This document shows positions 12,690-25,228 of a stretch of 64,000 bases of DNA, one piece after another. Both the position numbers and the translations under genes were made by a program. The notes beneath the pieces were generated by a model. The model saw only the letters and a list, made by a program, of their open reading frames with translations. It did not search any database and had not been told where the DNA came from. How positions within the stretch are numbered: the first letter of the stretch is position 1; every line of letters begins with the position of its first letter. Source of the stretch: Cunninghamia lanceolata (lineage: Eukaryota; Streptophyta; Pinopsida; Cupressales; Cupressaceae); NCBI GenBank assembly GCA_027924645.1, contig BSBN01001343.1, forward strand, positions 1 to 64,000, written 5' to 3'.

Positions 12690-14560
12690 TGAAACTTTAT
12701 AGGCCCCACTCAAATTTGAAGTGGATAGATAAATGGTTAGAAAGAACATAATCTGGTAAGAGTTCCACCAAATGTGAGTAACAAAACTGATGAAGGAAAA
12801 GTATAGTTGCACTGACATCACAATAGAATCAAGCCTCATAATAACTCTTTTGGACCCACTATGCATTTATATGTACCTAGAGTGTTAAATTGGAGATGTA
12901 TGTTTTGGTAGCCAAGATTTGGGTCATAATGGCCCAATTTATTGCACATATATAACAACGTCTCTTCATTAATTGCCCACTTCATAGGTAGTTGACCTTG
13001 TTTATTTGATGCCATCTCAACCATTTTGAAGTCACCATTAAAATTCTATTGAGCCAATAGGATTTCATCTACAAGTCATTCCCAAAGTAGTGTCCTTTTA
13101 GTCACATCATTTGAGGCATAAATATTGACAAAGTTGAAGGCTTTGTTGTCAATATTGAAAAGGACCCATATATGTTGTTATATAGGTTACACCTATGGTA
13201 ACATAATGGGATTGCTTCTTGGCATCAATAAATGTTACCACACTATCTCAACCTTGCTCATAATTATTGCTGAAATATATATTATCTAGCCATATGACAC
13301 AACACATGATTGAAGGCCAAAAGCCAACAACCTTGATCTCTTGAAGATAAAGAATGTCTAGAGAGTAAATCTCTGTCAAAAAAACCCACACGATAAATTT
13401 ATGGTTTGGGTCCATGATATGCAAGTCATGACACACGAGGGTCGAAGCACATTTCATTGGACTCTAACCCTTATAAAGCAGAAAACCTATTCTTCTCAAA
13501 TCTACTCTTGTGTTGAAGAGAGAAGGCTCCAAATTGCATCTGTCATTTCTTAGGGATAAATTCTCCTTCCTTCACCTCCTAAGGAGGGCTAAAAGATTGC
13601 CTTCCTTCCTCTTATTGTGATGTAGTTTGAAGTACAAAATCCAATAAAAATAGAACACTCTCTTGGGGTGGAGTTCCTTAAGTATCAAGGCTTAATAAGC
13701 TCTTTGAAGGACTCATCAAAGTGACTCTAGTAGCAATTGGTTGTGCAACAAATTTTTTCCTTTCTTTATTGGTGGCTTGTGGCTAAGAAGGTCCCATGAG
13801 ATTTGCTAATTTGTCATTGGCTTGAGGCCATGAAGGACTTGTTGTCATGGCCTTGGCAATTACACCATTACTGGGGTCCACTAGAGTTGGATTAAGAGCT
13901 TTTCTAGGCCCCATTATGATCATTTTTATGGTTCCCTATATTAGTCTATCCATCTTCATTTTTTACTACCTTAATAGCTAGCTTGGAGGTTGGTTTGGGC
14001 TTATGGGTAACCAAAGGGCGGTCTCTAATTTTATGGTTAGTGGCTTTGCATCAAAAGCATGTATTAGATAAGTTTATAAATAGAACATGTTATGCATGAT
14101 GTATATTACCTATTTGTATGCCAATTTTCCTTTAAATTCTAGGAGAGGTTAATCTCCACACAAACTCTACATTGTGATTGGGCTAAACAAAACATTTCAA
14201 GTCCAACATATACAACTCTCCCAAGGGAAACAAAGAGTGTTGAAGGAGGGGCCAACAAGGTAGGGGCAACCTTTAAGAAACTCAAGCCAAATAGACATTT
14301 GAAGAGCTTATGGGTTAATTACAAAAAGTCCCTTGTCTAAAGAGAGAAAATAAAAAAAGAACTATGCATATGGTAGGGTCCATGGCAAATGATTACATAT
14401 GCAGGGTTGGCTTCCACATATTGGAAGAGAAAAAACCTTTGGTTAAATTCTAGATGGCATCTAGTTTAACTCCATGGGGAACCCACACAGTGTTTATCTA
14501 AGTGTGGAGTATGCTTTTGGATGACACTCACCTAATAAAATAACCAATGCATATAAATTG
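12690..14560 (-). pseudogene. LINE (plant L1-type) relic: ORF1 and endonuclease
   Basis: Minus-strand remains of a non-LTR retrotransposon. From upstream down: an ORF1-like segment ending CRVCVEINLS (about 14150-14180), as in plant LINE gag-like proteins; a zinc-knuckle relic, CKATNHKIRDRPL after a broken first cysteine pair (14041-14070); then an AP-endonuclease-like domain with YLQEIKVVGF (about 13330), FNFVNIYASNDVTKRTLLWE (about 13080-13140), GDFKMVE (about 13025) and LPDYVLSNHLSIHF (about 12700-12770, replacing the SDH-type catalytic motif). The endonuclease would nick target DNA for target-primed reverse transcription. Stops and frameshifts are frequent. RT, poly(A) tail and target duplication were not seen. 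Confidence 0.68.
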
Positions 14561-14769
14561 CTTAAGCCTTTTACATGTATTATTGAAATTAGCACCAAAA
14601 GAACAACATATGGTGGGTTAGTAGAAGACATATCTCATAGAACACTTTGGGAACAACCTTGTGAGGTTTCTTTAGTGGCACCATTACTTGCTCCAATTTC
14701 TAACACTTTAGCATTAACAACCAAAGTGAAAGACTTGGGAGCCATTAAAAAGTGGTGGTCACCCTAATA

Positions 14770-15400
14770 GTGAGAAACTCTAAAAAACTACTCCAATAAA
14801 TGTAGATAAGATTGAAAAATCTCACTATAATATTACAAAGTGGTGTGATGGAAGACAATATAAGGGACATAGGCATGCAAACCAAAACCAACCTCTCTCA
14901 CTCTTTCTCATTTTTTTTCTCTTAAATTTGACTTAAGTGCTTATTGCAATTATTTTTAAAATAGGAAGATGTCTTAGGTATTCAACAAGGATTAATTTCA
15001 AAGTAAAAACAAATGGACAATTAGATATTGGCCAAGTGATAATACAAGAGGTTTTATGTTATGACATGACATATGGATGCATCAGATATCCAAGCTACCT
15101 ATATGGTGCCAAAAAATCGGCGAGCAATCTAAAGTTTTGTCACTCTCCATAGTGATAGACAAATGTTAACAATTAACAATAATAATAACATTGGTAAGGC
15201 CATGAAAAAGTCCATATATGTGGCAAGTCTCAGAGCTAGGAAGGACCTATCTAAATGATTGAGGGATTTTTTGCTAGCAAGGTTTTCCCAATTGGAGACC
15301 ATTATTTTACAATTATAGAAAAGAGTTTATACAATTGTATGTTCTAGGTAATGGAAAAAGTTAAATTGTTGACAATTTTAATCAACATACTGATTTTTAC
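14770..15400. other. intergenic, nothing recognised
   Basis: Sequence between the LINE relic and the receptor-kinase promoter. A short open frame (14937-15152) has no recognised motif. Confidence 0.4.
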
Positions 15401-15418
15401 ATTAAGAATGAACCCTCG

Positions 15419-15427
15419 TATAAATAG
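15419..15427 (+). promoter_or_regulatory. TATA box of the lectin receptor kinase gene
   Basis: TATAAATAG, a full match to the plant TATA consensus, 258 bp upstream of the ATG at 15685. This would imply a 5' leader of about 230 nt. The start site itself is not visible from sequence. Confidence 0.55.
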
Positions 15428-15684
15428 TCAACCCATTAGCTACAATTTACCCACAATTTAAAGTAATTTATATACCAATTATGTATATAATTATTGAGAT
15501 AAATTTTTTTTGTCAATATCCTAACTATTAGCTCTATGTAACCAATTAATGTATTGACCACAGCTTAATGGTCAACTCACGGACTCTTTAGGGACAGGGA
15601 AGCTATCCGGAGTTATTGCTCTTACAAGAGGGGTTTTCATCCAAGTAAAGCTATTCGTTCTTATTGTGAGTTCCTAAAGAATCA

Positions 15685-17682
15685 ATGGCAGGCATATCTG
15701 TCGTCGTTGTATTGTACCTCCTCCTCCACTCGTGGTTGTCTTCTCAAGCACAAACAACCTTCGTCTTTCCCAGACTGAATGGTTTAACAACTGGAAATTT
15801 GTCAACCCTGTATTTGAATGGGAACGCTGTAACACAACCCGATCTTATAGGCATCCGCCTCACCGATCAATCAGAATACGCTACTGGCAGTGTTTTCTAT
15901 TCAGAAGCTGTGCGTATCAAAGAGCGCGGGTCCAAGAATGCAACTCTCTCATTCAGCACTAGTTTCGTATTCGCTATGGCTTCTCTTCCAAATCTTTCGC
16001 GAAGGGCGGAAGGACTGTTATTTATCATAACGCCAAACAGAACACATGAGGGAGGCCTACCAGGTTCATACCTTGGTTTGTTCAATTTAACAAGCATGGG
16101 GCAGCCTTACAATCATCTGTTTGCGGTCGAATTCGACACATTCAGGAACCCAGAATTCGACGACATCGACGATAATCACGTAGGAGTAGATCTCAACTCT
16201 CCATTCTGTAGAATCTAAATCTGCAGGTTACTGGGCTGGAACAGGTTCCTACAATTAAAACTCAACGGGAGACAGAATATTCAAGCTTGGATTGACTATG
16301 ATCATCTCCAAGAGCAGCTAAATGTTACGATAGCACTGGCTGGTTCCCTTCGCCCGGAAACGCCTCTGATATCTAAGAAAAATTTGAGTCTGCCCAACAT
16401 TCTCGAGGAAGAAATGTATGTTGGTTTCGTGGCAGCTACCGGAAAATTCGTTCAGGAACATTACATCCTCGCCTGGAGCTTCACTACAAATGGAACGGCA
16501 CCGGCATTGAATGCATCTATTCTTCCATTCTTGATAGACACACAATCCAATCCCAATAACCCCAAATCCCGACTAATAGTCGGCGTAACAGCAGCTTTCG
16601 TTGTTTTCCTACTGCTTGTGGTTGGAATTGTGTGGTTTAAAAGGAAGAAACACAGAGACGTAATTGAAGAGTGGCAGGTGGAGTATTGGCATCACCGAAT
16701 TAGCTACAAAGACTTAGCTATTGCAACCAAAGGGTTCGGAGAGAAGCAAGTCTTAGGGTTTGGAGGTTTCGGCAAGGTTTACAAAGGAATTCTTCCTACT
16801 AACGGCCTCCATGTTGCTGTGAAATCTATCTTTCGAGAGACCAGTGAAGGAGTGAAGGATTTCATAGCAGAGATTTCAAGTCTTGGTCGTCTCCAGCACC
16901 GGAATCTAGTGCAAATCAGAGGCTACTGCAGGCGGGGGCAAAAATTTTTCATAGTGTATGACTTCATGCTAAATGGAAGCCTGGATAAGATGATATTTGG
17001 GAATCCTTCTCGAGTGCTAGGATGGGCTCAAAGGTACGCAATTCTAAGGGACGTGGGTGCAGGATTGTTCTATCTTCACGAAGGATGGGAACAAATAGTG
17101 GTGCACAGAGACATCAAGTCTTCCAACGTTTTGTTGGACTCTGAGCTTCATGGAAAGCTGGGAGATTTTGGGCTTGCTCGTTTGTATAGGCATGATGAGA
17201 ACTCCTCAACCACTCATGTGGCCGGAACACCTGGCTACATCGCACCAGAACTGTTATCCACAGGAAAGGCAACTACCAGCACGGATGTATTCAGCTTTGG
17301 CGTTTTGATGTTGGAGGTTGCGTGTGGAAGGCGCCCTGTAGAGGCTCTTCTAGATGCTTCTCAAGTAATTTTGTTAGATTGGGTGAGGGAGCTGTATGCC
17401 AACAAAAGGCTCATGGATGCCGCCGATCCAAAGCTTGGTGGTGATTTTGTTAAGGATGAGATGGAGATAGTGCTCAAATTGGGACTCTTCTGTTCTAATC
17501 CTCAACCAGAAGCAAGACCTGGCATGAGACAAGTAGTTCAAATACTTGAAGGCGAAGCTTCTCTTGCGGCCTCTGCTCTTCCTCTTTCATTTGAGATGAG
17601 TGAATCAGGCCCGATAGAGGCGCCTTCAGATGCTTTCTGTTTCGAGTCCTTGGAGGTGCCCTTGAATGGAAGCTTGTTGTAA
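15685..17682 (+). pseudogene. L-type lectin receptor-like kinase gene, intronless, two frameshifts in the lectin domain
   Basis: Plasma-membrane receptor kinase: an extracellular legume-lectin domain senses a ligand and a cytoplasmic Ser/Thr kinase signals. ATG at 15685 opens a signal peptide (VVVVLYLLLHSWLSSQAQ), then the lectin domain with FAVEFDTF and DDNHVGVDLNS. The frame then breaks. A shift near 16201-16204 hits a stop at 16216, although SVESKSAGYWAGTGSYN continues in the next frame (16205-16255). A second shift near 16256-16260 restores the first frame at LNGRQNIQAWIDYDHL. Missing 2 and 1 bases would explain both. Downstream all is intact: membrane span (about 16570-16640), glycine loop GFGGFGKVYKG (about 16757), VAVK lysine, HRD (17104), DFG (17164), TPGYIAPE and a full C-terminus to TAA at 17682. 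Total length is normal for the family. It is either a recent pseudogene or carries indel errors in the assembly; the intact kinase leaves both open. Confidence 0.9.
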
Positions 17683-18589
17683 AGATTTTATTTAAGCGTT
17701 ACTCGCCTGCCGTTGATACATGAATCGAGGGTCTTCTGTGTCGTCTTTACTTTTGTTACTAGGTATCTTCTCTTGCTGAAAAAAGTGTTTTAAGTCGTTC
17801 TAGTTAGTCATGAGGCTGTGTGCTGTAAACTAATCTATGTAGAATGTGGGCTTTATTTTACAGACTTGAATATATTTTCTGGTTTTGGATAAGAATTATA
17901 AATATTCATTTTTATCTGATACCTGCAAATATGCACAAGATAATTGTGTGCTGAAATAATAATCCTCTAAAATGCATGAGGTAAAATACCTATGTTAATT
18001 TCCACAAGAAGTTGTCTTCAGAATGCACTTTTATATGGCACCTCTGCCATTTTCATGGCATAGAGCTTTAAAAAGGTGCTTAATCTGTCTTGGTTTCAGC
18101 ATATGCATGCGCTGCTTGATAAGAAGGGCAAAAGTTATGATGATTGTAATCTGCTCCCTGTTAGTTATGTCAGAAAAAAAAAGGGGGTAAATTTGTCTGC
18201 TCAGCAGCACAGACAATATCTAGAATCATAGTCCACCACTGATCATTACTTTTACATATTATTTCTGTCGTCTACTTTTGTCCTATAAATATGAATCTAA
18301 TCCTTTCAAAGGGGCAGTTCAGTTTAGTTTAATTCAGTCAGTCTAATCTGGTAAAGATTGATGCGATGCATACCTGCTGTAGGACAAAAACAGGGGATTT
18401 CACAAATTTTGGGAACAAAATGTGTACAAAACAAAATAAGCTTCCCTGATATTAAAATAGAAAATTACATTGATATTTATCATAAATGTTTAGCCCACAG
18501 TGGAAAAAACAGAGTAGAATAATCTAACTGTAATCAAACAGAACTACAATCAAAACAGGATAGTTGTAGCATTATTTTTCTCTAACCAT
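17683..18589. other. 3' flank of the receptor kinase gene and intergenic DNA
   Basis: T-rich 3' flank with AT-rich polyadenylation-type sequence around 17870-17960 (for example GAAATAATAATCC). No further gene recognised; open frame 18031-18216 (minus) shows no motif. Confidence 0.4.
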
Positions 18590-19532
18590 AGTTTTACATT
18601 GTTTTTCCTCATATTCTCCTTCTTAATTGCTTAATAAATTTATTCCTAATTGCTTTCTTAATAAAACTAATCTCTCTCTTGGAATTGCCTTCGTAAAAAT
18701 AACTTCCAACTGATTCTCTGTCCTGCAGAATTGTAATTACACATCTCCTTGCTGTATCAAATGTTTAATGATGTGATGACAAAGCTTTATATACTTTGTT
18801 CTTGCATGAAGAATATGATTATTTGCTATCTGAACGGTACTGCTGTTCTCACAATGTATAACAGTGAAAGAATTGCATTGCTGCTGCAAATTTTCCTAAA
18901 CTCTTCGTAACTAAACTGCTTAACATGCTGAGGTTGTCAGCATATACTCTGCCTCTGCTGTAGAAAGAGAAACCGTTTATTGCTTCTTCAAGCTCCAAGT
19001 TATAATGCCACTGCCAAGGCTAAAACAGTATCCAAAAATTGGTTTTCGATCATCTACTGAACCAGCTCAATCTGAATCTGAAAATCCTAATTCCAAATTC
19101 TTTGTTGTTGTATAATGAATGCCATGATCCACAATGCTTTTGATATACTAAATTTTTTTTTTTTTGCTTTCATGTGATTGTCATGTGGATCTGCCATAAA
19201 TCTGGAAACAAGACTTACTGCATAAGAAATATCTGGTCTAGTAGCTATAAGGTACATCAGACTATCAACCATCCTTCCAAATTGAGTCTCATTCACGCTG
19301 CTGCTTTTATTTTCCCTGCTTAACTTTTCACCTTGTGCTGATGGAGTTGACACTTCCTTACACTTTTCCATTTTGAATCATCTCAATAAATTTTCAACAT
19401 ACTTTGCTTGACAAATAAAGATGCCATCAATTAATTGAAATACCTTCACGCCAAAAAATAAAATAATGGATCAATCTAAGATCAGTAATCTCAAACTCCT
19501 CCATCAATGTTTGTTTGAATTCATGCATTATG
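18590..19532 (-). pseudogene. older Ty1/copia RT-RNase H relic (left part, split by Copia-1)
   Basis: Minus-strand 3' end of a copia polyprotein. Reading from 19532 down: MHEFKQTLMEEFEITDLRLI, then CKEVSTPSAQGEKLS and MYLIATRPDISYAVSLVSRF (end of RT), the RNase H start DSD-AGSVDDRK, a YCFSLGSGIITWS stretch, LSTAEAEY, HARTKYIKL and FTKAIPRERLVLLRKQLGIN. Many stops and frameshifts. The RT frame runs right to the Copia-1 target site and resumes at 24494 (GNSSNIMHEF across the junction), so Copia-1 landed inside this gene just after the YVDD region. It is older than Copia-1. Confidence 0.82.
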
Positions 19533-19844
19533 TGCTGGTGCAGAGACAGAAAAAGAAAATAAAACAGAAAAACAGAGAGGCACACAGCTGACAGTTTGCT
19601 TCAACAAACATTAAAACTTTATTAATTTCATTTCAGCTATCCGTTACAATCTGCCTCTATATGTAGAGGATTTTAATCATGTAATAAATTAGAAAACTGA
19701 ACTTTTACTCATGCAAATCATGCAAATTATTTAAACTCTAACTCTAAAAATAGTTTACATGCAAAACTATTTTATCCTCCTCTAAACTGAAACTAAACTA
19801 ACTTGCATGTTTTATTTTGGGAGAAATTACTCCATGTTCTAACA
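19533..19844 (-). repeat. Copia-1 3' LTR
   Basis: 312 bp, TGCTGG...CTAACA on the plus strand. Paired with 24155-24493. It lacks the ATTAAGAGTATTTTATTCATG segment found in the other copy. Confidence 0.9.
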
Positions 19845-19851
19845 CTCCCCC

Positions 19852-22800
19852 TTAATTTCTACCACTAACTACTTCAGCATTTACAATACCCAAACTCTGT
19901 CTTAGATGCTCAAAATTCTCCTTTGCTAATGCCTTTGTGAATATATCTGCCAACTGGTCTTCAGATCTGCAAAACTTCAAATGGATTTCTCCATTGTTCA
20001 CTAACTCTCTGATGAAATGAAATCTCGTATCAATGTGCTTGCTCCTCTTGTGAAAAACATGATTTTTTGACAATAGAATTGTTGATTTGTTGTCACAAAA
20101 GATTGGTGTTGACTCCTCTTGTCTTGCAATAAATCTGTCAATACTCTCCTCATCCAAATTGCTTGACATGCTGTTGATGTGGCTGCTACATACTCTGCTT
20201 CAGCTGATGAAAGTGTCACTATGGGTTGCTTCTTTGATGCCCATGAGGCCACACCTTTTCCAAAATGAAAGACATATCCAGAAGTACTCTTCCTGTCATC
20301 AATGCTACCTGCAAAATCACTGTCAATATAACCAATCAAACCAAAATCACTAGTTGTGGAATATAAAATTCCATATTTTGTTGTTCCTACCACATATCTC
20401 AGTTTATCCTCTTTCCAACTTGCCAATGTGAGTCTTTTGGTGACTCCATGAATCTTGAGATTAAACTAACCCCATACATGATATCTGGTCTTGTAACTGT
20501 AAGATACATCAAACTTCCAAGTAGTCTTTTGAATGTTGTATATTAACATTAGGCCCTTTGTCCTCTTTGCTAATTTTATTCCCTGTAGCAACTGGTGTAG
20601 GTGCTTAATTACAATTCAACATCTTAAACCTCCTTAACACATCCTTTGCATATTTAGTTTGACAAATAAAAATTCATTTATCTAATTGTACAACTTCAAT
20701 GCCCCAAAAATACTTTATTAATCTCAAATATGTTATCTCAAATTCTTTCTTCATTGCTGATTTAAATGTGTCTATAGACAAATTCCCAGTGAAAATCAAA
20801 TCATCAACATACAAACACACAATCAAAATCTGACCTTTGTTGATTTTTGTGTACAATGTGGGCTCACTACTGCTTCTGTTGAATCCATTATTTTTCATGT
20901 ATGAATCAATCCTACTATACCATGCTCTCGGTGCTTGTTTGAGACCATAGAGAGCCTTCTTCAATCTATAGACTTTTTCTTCATGTCCACGCACTTCATA
21001 ACCTGGTGGTTGTTTCAAATACACTTCTTCATCTACAAAACCATTCAAGAAAGCTGATTTGACATCCATTTGATATACTTTCCAATAATTTTGAGCAGCT
21101 ATTGTTAAAACCATTCTAATAGTATCAAGTCTAGCAACTTGAGCAAATGTTTCATTATATTCAATTCCATGTTGTACAAAACCTTTTGCTACTAACCTTG
21201 CCTTGTGCTTTTCAATCTTATCTTCGACATTAAATTTGGTCTTATAAACCCATTTGACTCCTATGCAATCCTTGCCTTTAGTTAGGTCAATTAGCTCTCA
21301 TATTTGATTTCTCTCAATAGAATCTATCTCTTCATCAATAGCTATTATCCAATGTTCCTCTTTAAGTGCTTCTTCAAAATACACAAGATCATGAGAGAAT
21401 AAAGAAAAATTTGAACACAAATCTAAATTTTCTTCTCCTTGATCATAAATCTCCTCCAATCTTCTAATTTTCTTTCCTTTATACTTTGACCTTAAGGAGG
21501 CAAGTGTAGGATCTGATTCATCACTTACTTGTGAATTGGGAGTAGGATGACATGCATGACTAGATGATTCACCTTGTGCTAAGTTCCTTTGTGATCTTAT
21601 TGGAGTGCTTGTTCTTGCTTGTGGCATTGATTGATCACCTTGCAAAATTTATTCTTCATATTCTTCTTCATTTTGGGGAATTGGTGCTCCAATTATGATT
21701 GTTCTATCAATGGTTCCATCCCATGCTTCTTCTTCCTTAAATTCCATATCTCTGCTAATAATCAATTTCTTTGAAATGGGGTTATACAACTTATAAGATT
21801 TTGGTTCTTCACTATAAATGCATTTCTTACCTCTATCATCAAGTTTTCTTCTCAATTCATAAGGTATAAGAGAATATGCAATACAACCAAAAATTCTGAA
21901 ATGATATACACTATGTTTCTTACCACTCCAAGCTTCCTATGGAATTTGATCCTTGACACTCTTTGTTGGACTTATATTCAGAATATATATTGCACATGCT
22001 ATTGCTTCTACCCAATATTCATTTGACAAATGTTTGGCCTTCAACATGCTTCTATGCATCTCCATGATTTTTCTATTCTTCCCTTCTGCTACACCATTCT
22101 GTTGTGGTGTGTACCTTGTAATAAATTGTCTTTTAATGCCATGATATTTGCAAAATCTAGAAATTCATTAGACATATATTCACCTCCTCTATTTGATCTA
22201 AGTACCTTGATGTAGTGGTCACTTTGCTTTTCCACCATAGCTTTGAATTCTTTGAATTTTTCAAAGGCTTCAAACTTCTCCTTGAGAAAATATATCCAAG
22301 TCTTCTTGCTAAATCATCAATGAAGGTTAGAAAATAAGTACTACCCCCAAATGATGGAGTTTGCATTGGTGCACATAAATCACTATAAACTAGCTCCAAT
22401 AATACCCTTTTCTGTATATGAAACTCCTACTAGAAAACTCTCTCTATGTTGTTTTGCCAAAATGCAACTCTCACATGAACTGTCTGGCTGCTCTATTGGT
22501 GGCAACCCCTTCACCATATTTTTTTTTTGTAAAAAACTCAAACCTCCAAAATGTAAATGTACATACCTCAAATGCCATGGCCATGATTGGTCTAAATACA
22601 TAGTTTTGAAATGGGCTTCCTCTTCTCCTTGGATGCACTGAATTCGAAGGGGAAACATCCAATTTTTGGTCATCTCCACTATTGCAATCAACCTGTCATT
22701 TGGAAATTTATCTCTAAGTATTGTGCAAATATTATCCTTAAAATATACCAGGTATAACCTTTCTGCACTAACTGTCCAACACTCATAAGATTATGCTTTA

Positions 22801-23991
22801 ATCCAGGTACAAAATAAACATCAAGAATAAATCTTCTTTCACCATTTTTTGCCAAAACATTTATTACTCCTTTACCCATTACTTCCACTTTATTATCATT
22901 TCCCAATTTCACTTCTAATTTTATAGAATCATCAAGACTAGCAAACAATTAGATTTATTCCATGTCATATGATTACTGCATCCACTATCTAAAAACCAAA
23001 TATCCCTAGCGCTTTCTTGAGCAACATGACATGTGATGAATAAACTTTTGGAATTAGATTCAGTTGTGTAATTAGCATTATGTTTGTCCACATCTCCTTG
23101 TTTCTTTCTGCATTCATTTGCATAATGTCCATATTTTTGCAATAATAACATTGAATGTTAGATTTATCAAACCTTTGTGAATGTTGTTGGAAGTGATTGT
23201 TGCCACATCCTCTATTGTTGTAATTTTGATTATAGTTTTCACCTTGGTATGAATTGATCCTTCCATTTCTACCTCTATTGCTTCCTTTGAAGTTTGACCT
23301 TCCTCTTCCTCTTCCTCTACTAGATGATACTTGAGACTTGAAAGCATTCTTAAGAGAAGTATTGTTATTTCTACTCATTTTGGATTCATGCATTAACAAA
23401 GATCCCAAATTAATTCATCTACTGATAATTGTGCCAAATCCTTGGATTCCTCAATTGCTACAACTATTGCATCAAATTATTGGTTAAACTCATGTGAATG
23501 TTTCTATAATTTTTTGATCTATTATTTCTTCTCCATTAGATCTAATTTGATTCACAATATTCATGACTTGACTCATAAACTAATATACTAATTCTAAATC
23601 ATTCATTTGCAAATTTCAAAATTTCTCCTAAGAGATTGTAGTTTAACTACTTTCACCTTTGTGCTTCCTTTATAGGTTGTCTCCAAATTTTTCCATGCCA
23701 TCTTGGATCTCATTGCAGCTACAACTCTAGGAAAGATGGACTTATCCATTGCCTGTTGGATTAGGAATAAAGTTTTTGCATCCTTTTTCTTCATATCTCT
23801 AAGATGATCTTTTTTGCTTGTGATAATTCCTGATAGGCAGCCTCATCTTGTGGTTCTACAAAACCATTTTCTACCAAATCCCAAACATCTTGTAAGCAAA
23901 ACAATGTTCTAATTTTAATTGCCCAAAAATCATAATTCTTACCATTGAAAATAGGAATTTGGGGTTGAGTGATGTTGTTGCTTGTTGCCAT
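19852..23991 (-). pseudogene. Copia-1 gag-pol polyprotein, degenerate
   Basis: Starts at 23991 (MATSNNITQPQIPIFNGKNY, typical copia gag start). Then come an RGRGRGRSNF-rich stretch and a damaged knuckle (CYYCKNMDIM, near 23150), a protease remnant (WFLDSGCSNHMTW, near 22980), GAG-pre-integrase (WHLRYVHLHFGGL near 22560; CILAKQHR), integrase (DLCAPMQTPSFGGSTYFLTF near 22370), the RT core with [28 protein letters not shown] and the catalytic LYVDDLIFTG (20674-21114), and RNase H (YIDSDFAGSIDDRKSTSGY; TKALAKENFEHLRQSLGI). The protein is spread over about ten open pieces in different frames, so it cannot be translated as one product. In an intact element it would supply capsid, protease, integrase and RT. 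Confidence 0.9.
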
Positions 23992-24154
23992 GATATGATA
24001 TAATCAACTACAGTGATCCAAAAAAAAACTCACTCCTTGGCAGCTTCCATAGTTGCTGCTTAAGTAAAAATGTAGAAATCTATCTTGATCTTCCATAGTT
24101 GCAGTTGCTTACTAATAACCTGCAAATACTCTCACCATGGTTCTGATACCACTT

Positions 24155-24493
24155 TGTTGGTGCAAAGGTAGAAAAAGAAAAGAAAACAAAAAGATACAGA
24201 GGCACACATCAGACAAGTTGCTTCAATAAACATTAAAACTTTTTTAATTTCACTCATGCTATCGATTACAATCTACCTATATATGTAGAGGATTTTAATC
24301 ATGCAATAAATTAGAAAACTAAACCTTTACTCATGCAAATCATTAAGAGTATTTTATTCATGCAAATCATGCAAATTATTTAAACTCTAACTCTAAAAAT
24401 TGTTTACATGCAAAACTATTTTATTCTCCTCTAAACTGAAACTAAACTAATTTGCATGTTTTATTTTGGGAGAAATTACTCCATGTTCTAACA
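24155..24493 (-). repeat. Copia-1 5' LTR
   Basis: 339 bp, TGTTGG...CTAACA on the plus strand. The minus-strand primer-binding site lies three bases inside (24139-24151). Confidence 0.9.
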
Positions 24494-24590
24494 TTATGTT
24501 TGAACTATTACCCGTATAAATCTATCTTCTTGAATTCATGCATCATGCTTGAACTATTACCTATTAAAATCAATCTATATGTGTTTAACG
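24494..24590 (-). pseudogene. older copia RT relic, right part
   Basis: Minus-strand continuation of the relic at 18590-19532: a GNSS-type motif followed by MHEF occurs twice here, a local duplication of about 45 bp (IGNSSSMMHEFKK and TGNSSNIMHEFK). The second reads into 19532 once Copia-1 and one TTATG copy are ignored. Upstream RT sequence is not recognisable. Confidence 0.65.
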
Positions 24591-25228
24591 TGGTATCATA
24601 ACAATTGTGAATGTGTTGTTGGTGATCCTTAAGCCAAGAGTGGTAAGTTGAAATAGATTTAGTAAGAAAATATATACGAATTAGTGTGCAGAAGAAGTGA
24701 GGACATTATTTGATTTGTTGAATGCCAAGGTCTCAGCGTTTGAAGGCTGAAAATAATAGTAATGTGTTAAATACACTAGCATCCACTTGTTCTTGCCTAA
24801 AATTGTGATTTTTCCAAATTAAAGTGATTTATTTATACATATATGATAGATGTATATTGGTTAGAAGATTATAAATTTGACCATGATCCAAAGTAGGTGA
24901 AAGAAATACCTTTTTTTATAATAACAAGTGAAGTAAATTGCATCAGGTTTGGTTCCTATCAATGTTGGTTTGATAATTGAATTTGTTATCATTAATCATG
25001 TTATAGTAATTATGTAAACACAAATGCGAGATGAAATTATAGTGGACTTTGACATAGTGAAAGAATACCTGAATTAGCATACAATTTAGTCCATTTATTT
25101 AGATAGAACTTAGCCAAAATACTTTCACGATTTATTTTTTTGGGAAAAGAATAACAACATATCGATAAATTAAATCAATTATTATAGAATTCTATGTGAG
25201 ATGAATGTGGAACATATTGTTAGCTAGT
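24591..25228. other. anonymous intergenic DNA
   Basis: AT-rich and without recognised genes. TGGTATCATAACA at about 24590 resembles a decayed initiator-Met primer site, possibly from a lost element. Confidence 0.35.

Larger units (their letters stand above)
19533..24493 (-). mobile_element. Copia-1: complete Ty1/copia LTR retrotransposon
   Basis: Minus-strand element with two LTRs (19533-19844 and 24155-24493), both TG...CA, and an exact 5-bp target duplication TTATG (19528-19532 and 24494-24498). The primer site TGGTATCAGAACC (minus strand, 24139-24151) is complementary to initiator Met tRNA. The polypurine tract is AAATTAAGGGGGAG just inside the left LTR (19845-19858). Internal order gag, protease, integrase, RT, RNase H is that of copia. 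LTRs agree at roughly nine bases in ten by eye, the right one with an extra segment of about 27 bp, so the insertion is not recent. The coding part is broken. Confidence 0.92.

Noticed and set aside
16201..16260. Short intron in the lectin receptor kinase
   Set aside because: The sequence between the frameshifts encodes conserved lectin residues, and the only GT-AG pair there is about 20 nt apart.
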